DNA from: Natrinema altunense
GTDB lineage: Archaea > Halobacteriota > Halobacteria > Halobacteriales > Natrialbaceae
Length of the DNA: 64,000 nucleotides
Direction of reading: 5' to 3'
Assembly (NCBI RefSeq): GCF_000731985.1
Contig: NZ_JNCS01000002.1
Span: forward strand, 495,547 to 559,546
The notes under the pieces are model-generated. The model was not told where the DNA came from. It was given only the letters and a program-made list of their open reading frames with translations, and searched no databases. Shown here piece after piece: positions 44,276 through 53,502 of the stretch. Each line of letters opens with the position of its first letter. The stretch's first letter is position 1. The position numbers and the translations under genes are program-made.

Positions 44276-44579
44276 CAGCGTTCATCGATGCCCAGACGGA
44301 GGGTATATATAAGCCTTCTTGAAAAAGAGATATCATAATGATCGTTAATTCGTTTTTGGGTCGATGCCCGCTTGCGATTAAACCGTGCTTGCTGGGGAGA
44401 CAACTCGAGGCGTACTCGAGTCGATCCACGGGTATGTCGGTGGCAGTTGATCCGGTGATTTCTCGTAAGTTATGGGAATCATCCGACTGACGTGCGCGCT
44501 GCGATTCCGGGGGTGGTGTGAGCGAACGCTGGCGCGGACGAACCGCAAAGCAGGAAACCCCCCGGACCGACCGGAGCAT
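44276..44579. other. Divergent gap between a tiny membrane gene and UPF0212
   Basis: It holds the TATATATA box at 44304-44312 for the minus-strand tiny gene. An open plus-strand extension of the UPF0212 frame from 44472 is Arg-rich and is not used as coding. Nothing else is recognised. Confidence 0.45.
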
Positions 44580-44936
44580 ATGGGCAATTATCTCGTCGCG
44601 ATGGAAGCGGCATGGCTCGTTCGTGACGTCGATGCGATCGACGACGCGATCGGCGTCGCCGTCAGCGAAGCCGGGAAGCGACTCAACAGCGAAGACATGG
44701 ACTACGTCGAAGTCGAGGTCGGCGCGACGGGCTGTCCGGCCTGTGGGGAGCCGTTCGATTCGGCCTTCATCGCGGCCGATACCGCGTTAGTCGGCCTCGC
44801 ACTCGAGATGGAGGTCTTCAACGCCGACAGCGAAGAACACGCCTCTCGAATCGCGAAGAGCGAAGTCGGCGGGGCGCTGCGCGACGTGCCGCTGTCGGTC
44901 GTCGACATCGTCGAAACCGAAGCGGAGGACGAGTAG
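44580..44936 (+). CDS. UPF0212 (DUF555) family protein
   Basis: A 118-residue protein of the archaeal UPF0212 family: GNYLVAMEAAWLVRDVDAIDDAIGVAVSEAGKRLN followed by DMDYVEVEVGATGCPACGEPFDSAFIAADTALVGLALEMEVFNA. The CPAC motif (about 54-57) may bind metal or be redox-active. The family is archaeal and uncharacterised. The ATG that begins the family sequence is used; the frame is open upstream. Confidence 0.88.
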   Translation: MGNYLVAMEAAWLVRDVDAIDDAIGVAVSEAGKRLNSEDMDYVEVEVGATGCPACGEPFDSAFIAADTALVGLALEMEVFNADSEEHASRIAKSEVGGALRDVPLSVVDIVETEAEDE

Positions 44937-45092
44937 AACCACCGGGCACACGTCGCATCGCGGACTGTTCTCTCCCGTCCGGACGCCCGGGCCGGCTCGC
45001 GGTGTGGTTCTCGAGTGGCGGCCCTGCGAGCGGGGACGACGTGTCCCCATCGGCTCGCCGGGTGGGTCCCGGATGGAATGTAACCCAAAGTA

Positions 45093-45100
45093 CTTTCTAT
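45093..45100 (+). promoter_or_regulatory. TATA-like box of the XRE-CBS regulator
   Basis: The box TCTATAAC is centred about 25 nt before the ATG at 45122, consistent with a leaderless transcript. Confidence 0.45.
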
Positions 45101-45121
45101 AACCCGTGGTTATCCATTCGT

Positions 45122-45661
45122 ATGGAACTCCCGACGCCCGCTGATCTCCGGCAGCGCCGTACCGAACTCGGGCTCACGCAGAGCGAACTCGCGGACACGG
45201 CCGACGTCTCCCAGCCGCTGATCGCGCGGATCGAAGGCGGCGACGTAGACCCGCGGCTGTCGACGCTCCGACGGATCGTCAACGCCCTGGAGAAGGCCGA
45301 AAGCGACGTCATCCGTGCGGCGGACCTGATGAACGAGGACGTCGTCAGCGTCGCCCCCGACGACCCCGTCAGCGAGGCCGCCCAGCGGATGGAAGAGGAG
45401 GCCTACTCGCAACTGGCAGTCATTCAGGACGGCATCCCCGTGGGGTCGATCAGCCAGAGCGACCTCGTCCACCTCGACTCCGAGGATCGCGACGAGTCCA
45501 TCGAGAAACACATGAGCGAGAGTTTCCCGACCGTTTCGAAGGACGCGACGCTGGACGAGATCAGCAATCTGCTCGAGCACTACAAAGCCGTGATGATTAC
45601 CGAAGCCGGCGAAACCGTCGGGATCATCACCGAGGCGGACATCGCCGCGCGGCTCTCCTGA
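45122..45661 (+). CDS. XRE-type HTH regulator with CBS pair
   Basis: A 179-residue transcription regulator. Residues about 6-62 form a lambda-repressor-like helix-turn-helix (LRQRRTELGLTQSELADTADVSQPLIARIEGGDVDPRLSTLRRI), followed by two CBS repeats (about 68-120 and 128-178; DLMNEDVVSVAPDDPVSEAA and HMSESFPTVSKDATLDEI) that likely sense an adenine nucleotide. This HTH-CBS arrangement is widely conserved in euryarchaea. The start is supported by the upstream TATA-like box. Confidence 0.88.
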   Translation: MELPTPADLRQRRTELGLTQSELADTADVSQPLIARIEGGDVDPRLSTLRRIVNALEKAESDVIRAADLMNEDVVSVAPDDPVSEAAQRMEEEAYSQLAVIQDGIPVGSISQSDLVHLDSEDRDESIEKHMSESFPTVSKDATLDEISNLLEHYKAVMITEAGETVGIITEADIAARLS

Positions 45662-45779
45662 CGCCGCCCCGGGACGCTCCCGATCGATTTCGCTTCGGTT
45701 CGAGAGGTTCACACTGCGGCCGATCACGCGATTGTATTGGCCAGTAATATTAGCGTCGGGGCCGTACTCTCGGGCGACC

Positions 45780-46454
45780 ATGGCAACCAGCGATCGACTC
45801 CTCGACGCGGGCGCGGACATCTGGGACGCACAGAAACGCCACCCGTTCGTCACGGAGCTCGCGGACGGAACGCTCGACGAAGACGCCTTTCTGACCTGGG
45901 TGCGACAGGATTACCGCTACCTGCTCGACTACGCCCGCGTGTTCGCTCTCGCGGGCGCGACGGCCCGCGACGAGGAAACGATGACCCGACTGTTCGACAT
46001 CGCCCACACGACGCTCGCCGAGGAGTTGGACCTCCACCGCGCGTTCGCCGCCGAGTACGGGCTCTCTCGGGGGGCTCTCGAGTCGGTCGACAAAGCGCCG
46101 ACCTGCGTCGCCTACACCAACTTCCTGTTGCGAACCGCCTACGAGGGGACGCTGCCGGAAATCGCGGCCGCGATCTACCCCTGCGGACAGGGCTATCTCG
46201 ATATCGCCGATCACATGGCCGACCTGGCACCCGCGGCGGACCACCGGTACACGCCCTTCATCGAGAAGTACACGAGCGACGAGTTCCGCGAGGTCGTCGA
46301 CTGGTTGCGGGCGTTCGTCGATCGGTGCGGCGACCGCCATCCCGATCAGTATCCGGCGATGGAGGCAGCGTTCCTCACGAGCGCGCGCCTCGAGTACCGG
46401 TTCTGGGAGATGGCGTACCGGCAGGAGGAGTGGGGGATCGCGGCGAGGGAGTAG
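45780..46454 (+). CDS. tenA: TenA/thiaminase II family protein
   Basis: A 224-residue all-helical TenA protein that hydrolyses thiamin or salvages aminopyrimidine for thiamin synthesis. Features: WDAQKRHPFVTELADGTLDEDAFLTWVRQDYRYLLDYARVFALA at the N-terminus, the central AIYPCGQGYLDIADHM containing the catalytic-type Cys, and C-terminal ARLEYRFWEMAYRQEEW with the conserved Glu. The ATG before ATSDRLLDAG is preferred; the longer frame begins in the promoter. Confidence 0.88.
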   Translation: MATSDRLLDAGADIWDAQKRHPFVTELADGTLDEDAFLTWVRQDYRYLLDYARVFALAGATARDEETMTRLFDIAHTTLAEELDLHRAFAAEYGLSRGALESVDKAPTCVAYTNFLLRTAYEGTLPEIAAAIYPCGQGYLDIADHMADLAPAADHRYTPFIEKYTSDEFREVVDWLRAFVDRCGDRHPDQYPAMEAAFLTSARLEYRFWEMAYRQEEWGIAARE

Positions 46455-46559
46455 GTAACACCCCCGTTCTACGTGCACGTAGAACCGGAGCCCGACTCCG
46501 TGCGAGTCGGAATCGACTCAAGAGGTTTGCCGCTGGATCCCGTAGTCCCCCGTAGGGAC

Positions 46560-46802
46560 ATGGACTACTACGGTCGCCTGCTCGGCGGAATGGTCGCGTC
46601 GCTGCTGCTCGGCGCGGCCGTCGGGCTCCATCCCGCGATCGCCGTTCGCTACGGGCTCCTCGGCGGGGCGCTCCTAGCGACCGTCTTCCTCTGGGAGGCG
46701 CTCGTCCGCAATCCGCCGGTCCCGACGACCGAGCCGGGGTACGCGGCCGCGACCGTCGTCTGGCACGGTGGGCTCCTCGTCTCGCTCGCGCTCGCGATGT
46801 GA
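46560..46802 (+). CDS. Small membrane protein
   Basis: An 80-residue hydrophobic protein with three probable helices (LLGGMVASLLLGAAVGL; YGLLGGALLATVFLWEAL; ATVVWHGGLLVSLALAM). It lies about 105 nt downstream of tenA on the same strand. The ATG before DYYGRLLGG is preferred because the upstream extension is polar and non-conserved in character. No family is recognised. Confidence 0.55.
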   Translation: MDYYGRLLGGMVASLLLGAAVGLHPAIAVRYGLLGGALLATVFLWEALVRNPPVPTTEPGYAAATVVWHGGLLVSLALAM

Positions 46803-46911
46803 GCCACGCCGCTCGAGCGACGTGGGACACCGCGGCCGAGGCAGACCTCTCGAGAGCCGGACGGCTCGCGAGCCGACCGGGTGACCGTCGGCCGGGACCT
46901 ATGCGTTCCGA

Positions 46912-46992
46912 ATGGTCGACGTTCGCGGCGAGTGGGACAACGGCATCCGTGTCTTCGAACTGCTCGAGGCAGACGTCCGACTGTACCCGTGA
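46912..46992 (+). pseudogene. Possible 5' remnant of a lost gene
   Basis: A short coding-like frame, MVDVRGEWDNGIRVFELLEA followed by DVRLYP, ends at TGA. The same frame continues coding-like for about 17 codons (ETEDDPVETVETLPKS) before degenerating into the antisense of the next gene. This looks like a truncated, nonsense-interrupted gene start. Weak evidence only. Confidence 0.25.
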
Positions 46993-47037
46993 GAAACCGA
47001 GGACGACCCCGTCGAGACCGTGGAGACGCTCCCGAAG

Positions 47038-47694
47038 TCACGACCGGAAGAGCGACTCCATCACAGCCGATTCGGCTTTCTGGAGGTGCTCCGCTGCGGT
47101 CGCGGTCGCACAACCCAGTTCCTCGGCAACGTCTTCGCTCGTCGCCTTGCGCGGCACGTCGTAATAGCCGAGTTCGAGGGCGGTTTCGACCGCGTCCCGC
47201 TGTCGGGGTGAGAGCCGACCGACGACGCTATCGGCGGCAACACGCGTTCCGCCGACCGCTTCGACGGTCACGCCGACCGCGTCGGGAACCCCGTCGACTG
47301 CGGCCTGGACCTCCGCCTCCGTCCCGATGATCGTGTACGTGGTACTTCCGTCCGCGTTGCACTCGATGGGCGGAACCGTCATCAGACTCCCGTTGGTGAA
47401 CGTCTCGAACAACGAGCGCGCGGCCGGCGAGACTGTTCCCTCGAAGAAGCAGTAACACTCCCGGTCGGTGATCGGTAGTAGTTCGTAGTCCGAAACCATC
47501 TCGCTCTCGTCGAGCACGCGATCGAAGCGCTCGTACTCTCCCTCGAGTCGGAACAGAAACGCCGTCGGCGGGGCCGACACGTTCCAGTTAACGATCGCGG
47601 CCCGCTCGAGGTAGCGTGTCCCGCCTGCGAGGCGTTCGTATATCGGCGGTGCGTAGTCGCCCTGCGGACGGAGGGTTATACGGACGCGTTTCAT
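47038..47694 (-). CDS. Bacterio-opsin activator-type HTH-10 regulator
   Basis: A 218-residue haloarchaeal regulator. The C-terminal 55 residues form the bat-type HTH_10 domain (LSPRQRDAVETALELGYYDVPRKATSEDVAEELGCATATAAEHLQKAE). The N-terminal part is the usual BAT-associated sensor-like region with ECYCFFEG. Such proteins respond to redox, light or nutrient cues; the target is unknown. It is divergent from the DUF2892 gene, with a TATATAA box at about 47770 serving the plus strand. Confidence 0.88.
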   Translation of the reverse strand: MKRVRITLRPQGDYAPPIYERLAGGTRYLERAAIVNWNVSAPPTAFLFRLEGEYERFDRVLDESEMVSDYELLPITDRECYCFFEGTVSPAARSLFETFTNGSLMTVPPIECNADGSTTYTIIGTEAEVQAAVDGVPDAVGVTVEAVGGTRVAADSVVGRLSPRQRDAVETALELGYYDVPRKATSEDVAEELGCATATAAEHLQKAESAVMESLFRS

Positions 47695-47832
47695 GATCTG
47701 TCGTTCGTATTAGGCGTTAAAATAACTGGGCCGGACGCAGACCGCCTGAGATCGGGTGGTTCGGCTTGCTATATAAATCCGCCCGAGCGATTCGGCTGTA
47801 CTCATTACTGCGTTCGGTCCCTGCGATCGAGT

Positions 47833-48054
47833 ATGGAACGGAACGTCGGTGGACTGGATCGAATCGTCAGGAGCGTCCTGGGACTCTGGTTGCTTGCGGT
47901 TACCGTCGCGGCACTCGTCGCCGGCCGCCGCGGGACCGCCGTCGCGACAGGCATCGCGGCGGCCGGTTTGCTGTTCAACGCGATGACCCGGTTCTGTGGC
48001 GGGAACTACTTACTCGGCATCGATACGACCGAGGCGTTCTGCTCGCGGGAGTAA
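47833..48054 (+). CDS. DUF2892 (YgaP-like) membrane protein
   Basis: A 73-residue protein: MERNVGGLDRIVRSVLGLWLL opens the inner-membrane DUF2892 motif (N-x-G-x-x-D-R-x-x-R), with two helices (LGLWLLAVTVAALVAG and AVATGIAAAGLLFNAMTRFC) and the typical CxxN-LLGI ending. The role is unknown; relatives occur with sulphur-handling rhodanese domains. Confidence 0.75.
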   Translation: MERNVGGLDRIVRSVLGLWLLAVTVAALVAGRRGTAVATGIAAAGLLFNAMTRFCGGNYLLGIDTTEAFCSRE

Positions 48055-48081
48055 CGCGACGGTAGCGGCCTCGAGGAACGT

Positions 48082-48180
48082 CTACAGCTTGTGTCCGGCC
48101 ATCGGAACTGACTCGGCGGGCACGAGCGCTTCGACGGTCTGCCCTCCGTGTTCGACGCAGGTCGGGCGAGACGCCGGCAC
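48082..48180 (-). CDS. Possible 32-residue protein
   Basis: A GTG-started frame downstream of the HEAT-repeat gene reads VPASRPTCVEHGGQTVEALV, then PAESVPMAGHKL and a stop. Codon bias is coding-like and it follows on the same strand, but it is very short and unsupported by any family; it may be chance. Confidence 0.25.
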   Translation of the reverse strand: MPASRPTCVEHGGQTVEALVPAESVPMAGHKL

Positions 48181-48216
48181 GATGGTGACTGCGACCTGTC
48201 GACAGGGTGGACGCGG

Positions 48217-49947
48217 TTATCGCTCGGACGCGTCGGCGACGGGTTCCCACCCTGCTTCCCTCGCGGCTGGCAGCTCGAGCGGATCGACGACGTCGTCGAG
48301 TTGGCCGTCTCGATAGGCCTCGACGAACGGCTCGATACGTTCGGGAACGGCATCGTGATTTCGCTCGGAAAGCGTAACCAGCGCCCGGACGGCCCAGTAT
48401 CGTCGATTGCCGTTGTATGCCGGCGTGTTCCCGATCGGCCCGACGCTTTCCGTGACGGCTGCGACGAGTTCGTCGGGGATTCGGACGCCGATCTCGGCGG
48501 TTGTAGCGAGAACTTGACACACGGTTCGCGGAATCGGCGGTGTCGTCTCCACGGTCTCGAGCAGGTCCGGAACGATTTCGGCGACCAGCGTCGGATGCGC
48601 CTCCGAAACGTTCGCCAGTAGCCGCCGGACGTTGTGCACGTTCGCTCCGTCAACGAGATCGGCGAGTACGGGCTCGGCCGCCGCCGGGTTGCGGTCGGCG
48701 ACCGAGACGAGTAACTCTTTGTCGAACCGTCCATCGTACATATCCTCCTCTCGTAACGCCTCGTAGCCGTTCGTGAGGGCGTCGGCGACGAACGCCGGGT
48801 GATCCTCGGCGAGTGGTACCAGCGGATCGATACCCGCGTCGAAGAGCGACTGATCACCGGTTCGTTCGGCCACCGTCTCTTCGACCGACCCGAACGACTG
48901 CTCGCTCTCGCGGACGAGTCTGCCGAGCGCGTCCGCCGCGGCGGCGTGCTGCGCGTACGACCGTCTGGAATCGTTCGCCGCGAGTTCGGACCGGAGCGTC
49001 GACGCAACGTCGTCGATCACGTCCGGGCGTGTGAGAGCGACCGAGACGAGCAACTGCATCGTCTCCGCGGTCCGCAACGGATAGCACCCGTGTTCCAGTG
49101 CGTCGATGACGTCGTCGGCTATCGCCTCGCACCCGATTTCCCCCTGTTCGAGGAGGCCGATGCTCAACTTGACGATCTGAAATCGAAGGTATCCGTTGTC
49201 GCCGGTGAGGTGGGTGAGCATCGTCTCGAGGTGGGGTAAGATCAAGCCGGGACGATGCGCCACCAGTTCGACGAGCGTCTCTATTGCCGCGTTCCTCGGC
49301 TCACAGGCATCGCCTCTGTTGAAGACGGTATCGGCTGGGTCCGTCAGCGTCTCGACCAGCGTCGTCACCGCGCGGTCCGGATCTGGGTGGGCGAGCACGA
49401 CCGTCGACGCGTCCTCGAGTTCGAAGAAGAGCGCGCTGGTTCGCTTGCGAATCACCGGCACTGGGTCCACGAGCCGCTGGAACAGGCGGTCCGCCAGCCA
49501 CGACGCGGACGCCGACAGTGCGTCGGTGTCCACGTCGACGTCGGCGTCGTCCTCGAACGTCGCTGCGAGTATCGGGTGCAGATACCTCGGCACGAGTACC
49601 GCCTGTCTGACGGCCCAGTGTTCGTCGTCGATCCGCTCGAGCAGTCGGTCCGCGAGCGCTTCCGGTGGGTACTCGGAAAGCGCCGTCTCGGTCCCCTGTA
49701 GCTGCAAGTACATCGCGTTTCGCAACACGAGGAGCACTGCGCTCCGAACGGCCGGGTCTGGATCATCGAGATGAGGAAGCAGTCGGTCGATGGTGTCGTC
49801 CGTGAGTGCCGTCGACTGGGACGGAAGGACGGTCTCGAGCCGCCGCTTGGCGAGTTCCAGGGCCGGTCCACGGCGGTCCGCTGGCGGTGTCTCGGCGACC
49901 CGTGCAGCGAGCGTCTCCAGCGACGGGCCGTCGTCAGACGGCGGCAT
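48217..49947 (-). CDS. HEAT-repeat protein
   Basis: A 576-residue soluble, helical protein built of HEAT-like repeats, for example IDRLLPHLDDPDPAVRSAVLLVLRNA, LADRLLERIDDEHWAVRQAVLVPR, LFQRLVDPVPVIRKRTSALFFEL and VLADLVDGANVHNVRRLLANVSEAHP. Such proteins are scaffolds for protein contacts. The start overlaps the end of the upstream 123-residue gene by 14 nt, so the two form a transcription unit. No enzymatic motif is present. Confidence 0.78.
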   Translation of the reverse strand: MPPSDDGPSLETLAARVAETPPADRRGPALELAKRRLETVLPSQSTALTDDTIDRLLPHLDDPDPAVRSAVLLVLRNAMYLQLQGTETALSEYPPEALADRLLERIDDEHWAVRQAVLVPRYLHPILAATFEDDADVDVDTDALSASASWLADRLFQRLVDPVPVIRKRTSALFFELEDASTVVLAHPDPDRAVTTLVETLTDPADTVFNRGDACEPRNAAIETLVELVAHRPGLILPHLETMLTHLTGDNGYLRFQIVKLSIGLLEQGEIGCEAIADDVIDALEHGCYPLRTAETMQLLVSVALTRPDVIDDVASTLRSELAANDSRRSYAQHAAAADALGRLVRESEQSFGSVEETVAERTGDQSLFDAGIDPLVPLAEDHPAFVADALTNGYEALREEDMYDGRFDKELLVSVADRNPAAAEPVLADLVDGANVHNVRRLLANVSEAHPTLVAEIVPDLLETVETTPPIPRTVCQVLATTAEIGVRIPDELVAAVTESVGPIGNTPAYNGNRRYWAVRALVTLSERNHDAVPERIEPFVEAYRDGQLDDVVDPLELPAAREAGWEPVADASER

Positions 49948-50305
49948 GTATCCCGTACTTTGCGGCGAAGTAGTCGAAGTACGCGCCCGGCTCCCACCGG
50001 AAGTCGGTTCGCAGCTCCTCGACCGCCCCGAAGCCGTCCGCCCCGTTCTCGTAGTATCTGCCGATCATCTCACCCCGCCCGCCATCGTGGTTGATCACGA
50101 GCACCGCCCGCTCGAGGGCGTCATCGACGGTGGTGAGCAAACGATCGAGCGTCGAAACCGGTCCTTCCATCCCGCTGAACGTCAGCACGTCGTCGTAGCG
50201 GTCGGCTCCGCTCAACCGGGTGTCGTCGCCCGCCAGAGCGTCCACGACCGGGTCGGGATCGGCCCCCTCAGCGAGTTCGACGGCAACGTAACTCCGATGA
50301 CCCAT
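49934..50305 (-). CDS. Small hypothetical protein coupled to the HEAT gene
   Basis: A 123-residue acidic soluble protein (GHRSYVAVELAEGADPDPVVDALAGDD...DFRWEPGAYFDYFAAKYGIHAAV). The ATG giving MGHRSYVAVE is preferred over one 12 codons upstream. Its 3' end overlaps the start of the HEAT-repeat gene by 14 nt, which suggests the two products interact. No known domain is recognised. Confidence 0.6.
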   Translation of the reverse strand: MGHRSYVAVELAEGADPDPVVDALAGDDTRLSGADRYDDVLTFSGMEGPVSTLDRLLTTVDDALERAVLVINHDGGRGEMIGRYYENGADGFGAVEELRTDFRWEPGAYFDYFAAKYGIHAAV

Positions 50306-50368
50306 GTCCGGTCGTTTTCGAAGGAGGTAACAAAAAGACAATCACTCGCGGACCGAGACCGGGCCCGG

Positions 50369-52231
50369 CTACCAGTGACCGAACAGCCGCTGAATGACGG
50401 TGCGTTCGCTGGGCCGTTCGGCCAACAGGACCGAACTGTCGACCTCGTTGACGACATCCATGTGCAGCGAGTCGCTCATCAGCCGCGAGATCACGCCCTC
50501 CTCGGTCGCGCCGATGAGGACGAGCGAGTGGTCTCGAGACTGTCGGCAGATCGCGTGTTCGACGTCGCCGGAGTCGTCGACCACGAGTTCGGCGTCCTCG
50601 AGGTCGCGTTCGGCGGCCCACTCGGCGAGGAACTCCTCGCCGCGCTCCCGGTCGTCGGGACTGGCGACGACGTGTTGCAGCGTGATTTCGGCCCCGGAGT
50701 GATCCCGAAGCGTGCGTGCGACCTCGGCGCTCAAGTCCGAGTCCGGGCCGCCGGCGGTCGGGAGCAGAATCCGGGAGGTATCCAGGCCTCGGTCCTTGAG
50801 GATGAGGAAGTCACAGGGGAGGTTGCTGGTCAGTTCGTTTATCCGCCCCTCGGCGCGTCCCTGGCCCCACGGCCGGTCGTCACCCCAGCCCAGCACCACG
50901 AGATCGGCCCGTTCCCGCTGTGCGGTGTCGAAGACGTCCTCGAACGAGCGGTGGGAGACGACCGTCGACGTCTCGAAGTCGACGTCGTAGGAGGCCGCAC
51001 GCTGCCTGACGGTCTCCATGCGGTCCTCGGACTCGGAGACGATCCGCTCGGTCTGTCCCGCACCGTACCGCATCGACGACCGGCCCGGCATCTTGACGAT
51101 GTGGACCGCGTGGACCGTCGCGTTCTCGTGCCCGCTGGCGAGCCGACAGGCTAGATCGACGATCGTCGACTCCGTGCGGGGGTTAGCGATCGGAACGAGA
51201 ACCCGATAATCGCCGTTCTCGCTGTGGTGGGGCTCCGCGGTATCGATCAGCGGCACGTACGAGCGACCGGCGTAGCTGCCGAACAGCCACTCCGGAATCG
51301 AAAGCTGGCGGTCAGCCCCCTCGAACCGGGCCGACTCGAGGCGGTGTTCGCTGGTCTGGAAGTAGTTGACGACCGTCACGAGGACGATTCCGCCGATGGT
51401 GTTCCCCAGCAGGACCGGGAGAACGAACTCGGTCATGCCGACGAACACGTGCAGGTCACCGGCGAAGACCAGGTACAGCATCTCGGTAAAGGAGACGACG
51501 ACGTGGAACAGGTCGCCGAGCGGGATCGCGAGGAAGGCCATGTAGACGACGACCAGCCGCGAGATCGTATCGCGAGAGGCGTAGACGATCCAGACGACGC
51601 CGGCGACGATCAGGCCCGCGAACGCCGCCTTCGAGAACAGCGTCCACCACGACGTTTGGATGCCGTGTCGAGCAAGTCCCATCGCGGCGGTCGCTGACTC
51701 GTCGTCGAAGACGCCGCCGTAGGAGAGCGCGAGCGCGCCGAGCGCGCCGCCGGCGAAGTTGCCCGCGAGGACGATCGACCAGTGTCGAAGCAGCGCGGGA
51801 ATGCTGGCAAGCCGTTCTAGGGTCAGCGCGACCGGCGGCAGCGTGTTCTCGGTGTAGAGTTGGTAGCCGCCGATGATGATGTAGATGAACCCCAGCGGAT
51901 ACAACAACTTGCTCAGTATCGGGTGACCGTCGGTCGAGGCGGTCAGCGTGGCATACAGCAGGAACGTGATCGTGATGGCGAAGCCGGCCGCGAGGCCGCT
52001 GAAGAACAGTTCGCGACCCCCCGAGGTGACCTCCTCGTCGGCGGCCGCGACGATCCGCTGGAAGATCTCGTCGGAGGAGAACCGGTCGCGCACGACCGCA
52101 CCGACGGCCGGAGCGCCGCTTCTGGACCGCTCGACCGCTTCTCGGACCTGTTCCTGTTCGGGCGGCTCACGAGCCCGCGACTCCCGGTTGGGGGGGTCAC
52201 GGTCCGGTCGCTCTTGATCGGGATTGCTCAT
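50369..52231 (-). CDS. Formate/nitrite-type transporter fused to universal-stress domains
   Basis: A 620-residue protein. After an acidic disordered N-terminus (1-50), residues about 55-310 form a FNT-family channel with six helices (for example GFIYIIIGGYQLYTENTLPPVAL, GNFAGGALGALALSYGGV, SFTEMLYLVFAGDLHVF, LGNTIGGIVLVTVVNYF). Two tandem UspA domains follow (about 330-465 and 475-610; YRVLVPIANPRTESTIVDLACRLA and RILLPTAGGPDSDLSAEVARTL). It probably passes small monovalent anions, gated or regulated through the USP domains. The start is the ATG at the acidic N-terminus; the upstream open frame is Arg-rich. Confidence 0.87.
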   Translation of the reverse strand: MSNPDQERPDRDPPNRESRAREPPEQEQVREAVERSRSGAPAVGAVVRDRFSSDEIFQRIVAAADEEVTSGGRELFFSGLAAGFAITITFLLYATLTASTDGHPILSKLLYPLGFIYIIIGGYQLYTENTLPPVALTLERLASIPALLRHWSIVLAGNFAGGALGALALSYGGVFDDESATAAMGLARHGIQTSWWTLFSKAAFAGLIVAGVVWIVYASRDTISRLVVVYMAFLAIPLGDLFHVVVSFTEMLYLVFAGDLHVFVGMTEFVLPVLLGNTIGGIVLVTVVNYFQTSEHRLESARFEGADRQLSIPEWLFGSYAGRSYVPLIDTAEPHHSENGDYRVLVPIANPRTESTIVDLACRLASGHENATVHAVHIVKMPGRSSMRYGAGQTERIVSESEDRMETVRQRAASYDVDFETSTVVSHRSFEDVFDTAQRERADLVVLGWGDDRPWGQGRAEGRINELTSNLPCDFLILKDRGLDTSRILLPTAGGPDSDLSAEVARTLRDHSGAEITLQHVVASPDDRERGEEFLAEWAAERDLEDAELVVDDSGDVEHAICRQSRDHSLVLIGATEEGVISRLMSDSLHMDVVNEVDSSVLLAERPSERTVIQRLFGHW

Positions 52232-52347
52232 TAACAGGGACGCACGTCTAGAAAGACTAAGCGCTTCGGATCTCTGCCGTCGCGTCGTCTTCCAGCACCC
52301 GTCGGGAGAACGACGGCCGCCTGTCGGGACCACGACGGCTCCGCGCC

Positions 52348-53502
52348 CTAGAGCGAGTCCGGCTCGAGGCGACCGATGACCCGCCTGAGCGCGGCGAACG
52401 CGCCGACGGCGAGCAGGCAGTAGCCGACGAGCAGGCCCCACGTCGTCGCCGTCGGATTGCCGATCGCGAACTTCGCGACTGTGTTCGCAGGGTGTTCGGG
52501 TAACACCGTCGCGGCGACCAACGCGCCGACGGTCCCCGTGGAGTAGAGCAACTGGGCCTGCCGCCGATCGGGGGCCCACAGCGCGATCCCGATCCCCGCG
52601 GTGACGACGAGCAGCGAGAGCGCGGCGACCAGCGCGACCAGTGCGATCGGGGCCGCGATCGTCGTCCCGTTGCCCGCGAGCAAGAGGAGCCAGACGATTA
52701 CCTGCAGCGGTGCCAACACTGCGAGCGCCTGCAGCTTCGCGTCGATCACGTCCGCGAGCGAGAGCGGCGCGACCCGGAGCAGTTCGAGCGTCCCTCGCTG
52801 GCGCTCCTCGATCAGCGAGTCGACGGCGATCGACCCGCTGATGAACACCGGGAGGAAGCACAGCAGCGGCAGCAGGATCGTGTAGGTGAAGCCGACGTAC
52901 GGGCTGGCCTGGGTCGACGACGGCAGCGGCAGGGGCGACCGCTCGAGCCGGCCCGCGTCGGCGTTGCGCTGGCGCTCGATGCGTTCGACATCAGTCAGGG
53001 TCTCCCGAAGCTGGACGACGAGCACGCTCGTCTGCAGGTCCCCTTCGGGGGCAGTAACCCTGACGCTGAGCCGGCCGTCGTCGTTCCTGTTGGCCTCGAC
53101 GACGGCGGACACCCTCCGGAGGTCGAACGCTTCGTGGGCTCGCTCGGGGTCGTCGTAGCGTCGGGCGGTGACCCCCGCTTGCTCGTTTGCGACCGCGAGG
53201 ATCGTCTCGGTGTCGTTGCCGGTGACGGCGATCTCGGTCCGGTCGCCGTCGATCGACCCGGGATCGTACAGCGAGACGAGCCCGACGACCAGAAACGAGG
53301 AAAACGCCGCGATGAACAGCTGGATGGCGAGCGCCAGGAGGATCGTCTTCTCGGATCGCAGCGACCGCAACTCGCGGCGGGCGATCGCCCACCGCGCGCC
53401 CCACGTCGAGCCCGAGTCGGCCCCGTCGTCCGGTCGGGTCGGAGGGTTCGGCCCTCGGCGGCTCGAGTCCCGCGTCCGTCCGGGATCGCGATCACGCGAC
53501 AA
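52348..53502 (-). CDS. ABC-2 type exporter permease
   Basis: A 384-residue NatB-like permease. A cytoplasmic N-terminus leads to helix 1 (TILLALAIQLFIAAFSSFLVVGL), then an extracellular loop of about 140 residues, then five helices (for example FTYTILLPLLCFLPVFISGSI preceding SLIEERQRGTLELLRVAPLS, the ABC-2 coupling segment). It overlaps the PrsW-fused permease gene by 11 nt and forms an operon with it and the ATPase. Substrate unknown. Confidence 0.85.
   Translation of the reverse strand: MSRDRDPGRTRDSSRRGPNPPTRPDDGADSGSTWGARWAIARRELRSLRSEKTILLALAIQLFIAAFSSFLVVGLVSLYDPGSIDGDRTEIAVTGNDTETILAVANEQAGVTARRYDDPERAHEAFDLRRVSAVVEANRNDDGRLSVRVTAPEGDLQTSVLVVQLRETLTDVERIERQRNADAGRLERSPLPLPSSTQASPYVGFTYTILLPLLCFLPVFISGSIAVDSLIEERQRGTLELLRVAPLSLADVIDAKLQALAVLAPLQVIVWLLLLAGNGTTIAAPIALVALVAALSLLVVTAGIGIALWAPDRRQAQLLYSTGTVGALVAATVLPEHPANTVAKFAIGNPTATTWGLLVGYCLLAVGAFAALRRVIGRLEPDSL

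Noticed and set aside
43935..44579. N-terminal extension of the proteasome beta frame
   Set aside because: The extension is Arg/Pro-rich, lacks family similarity and crosses another small gene; a TATA box sits just before the shorter ATG.
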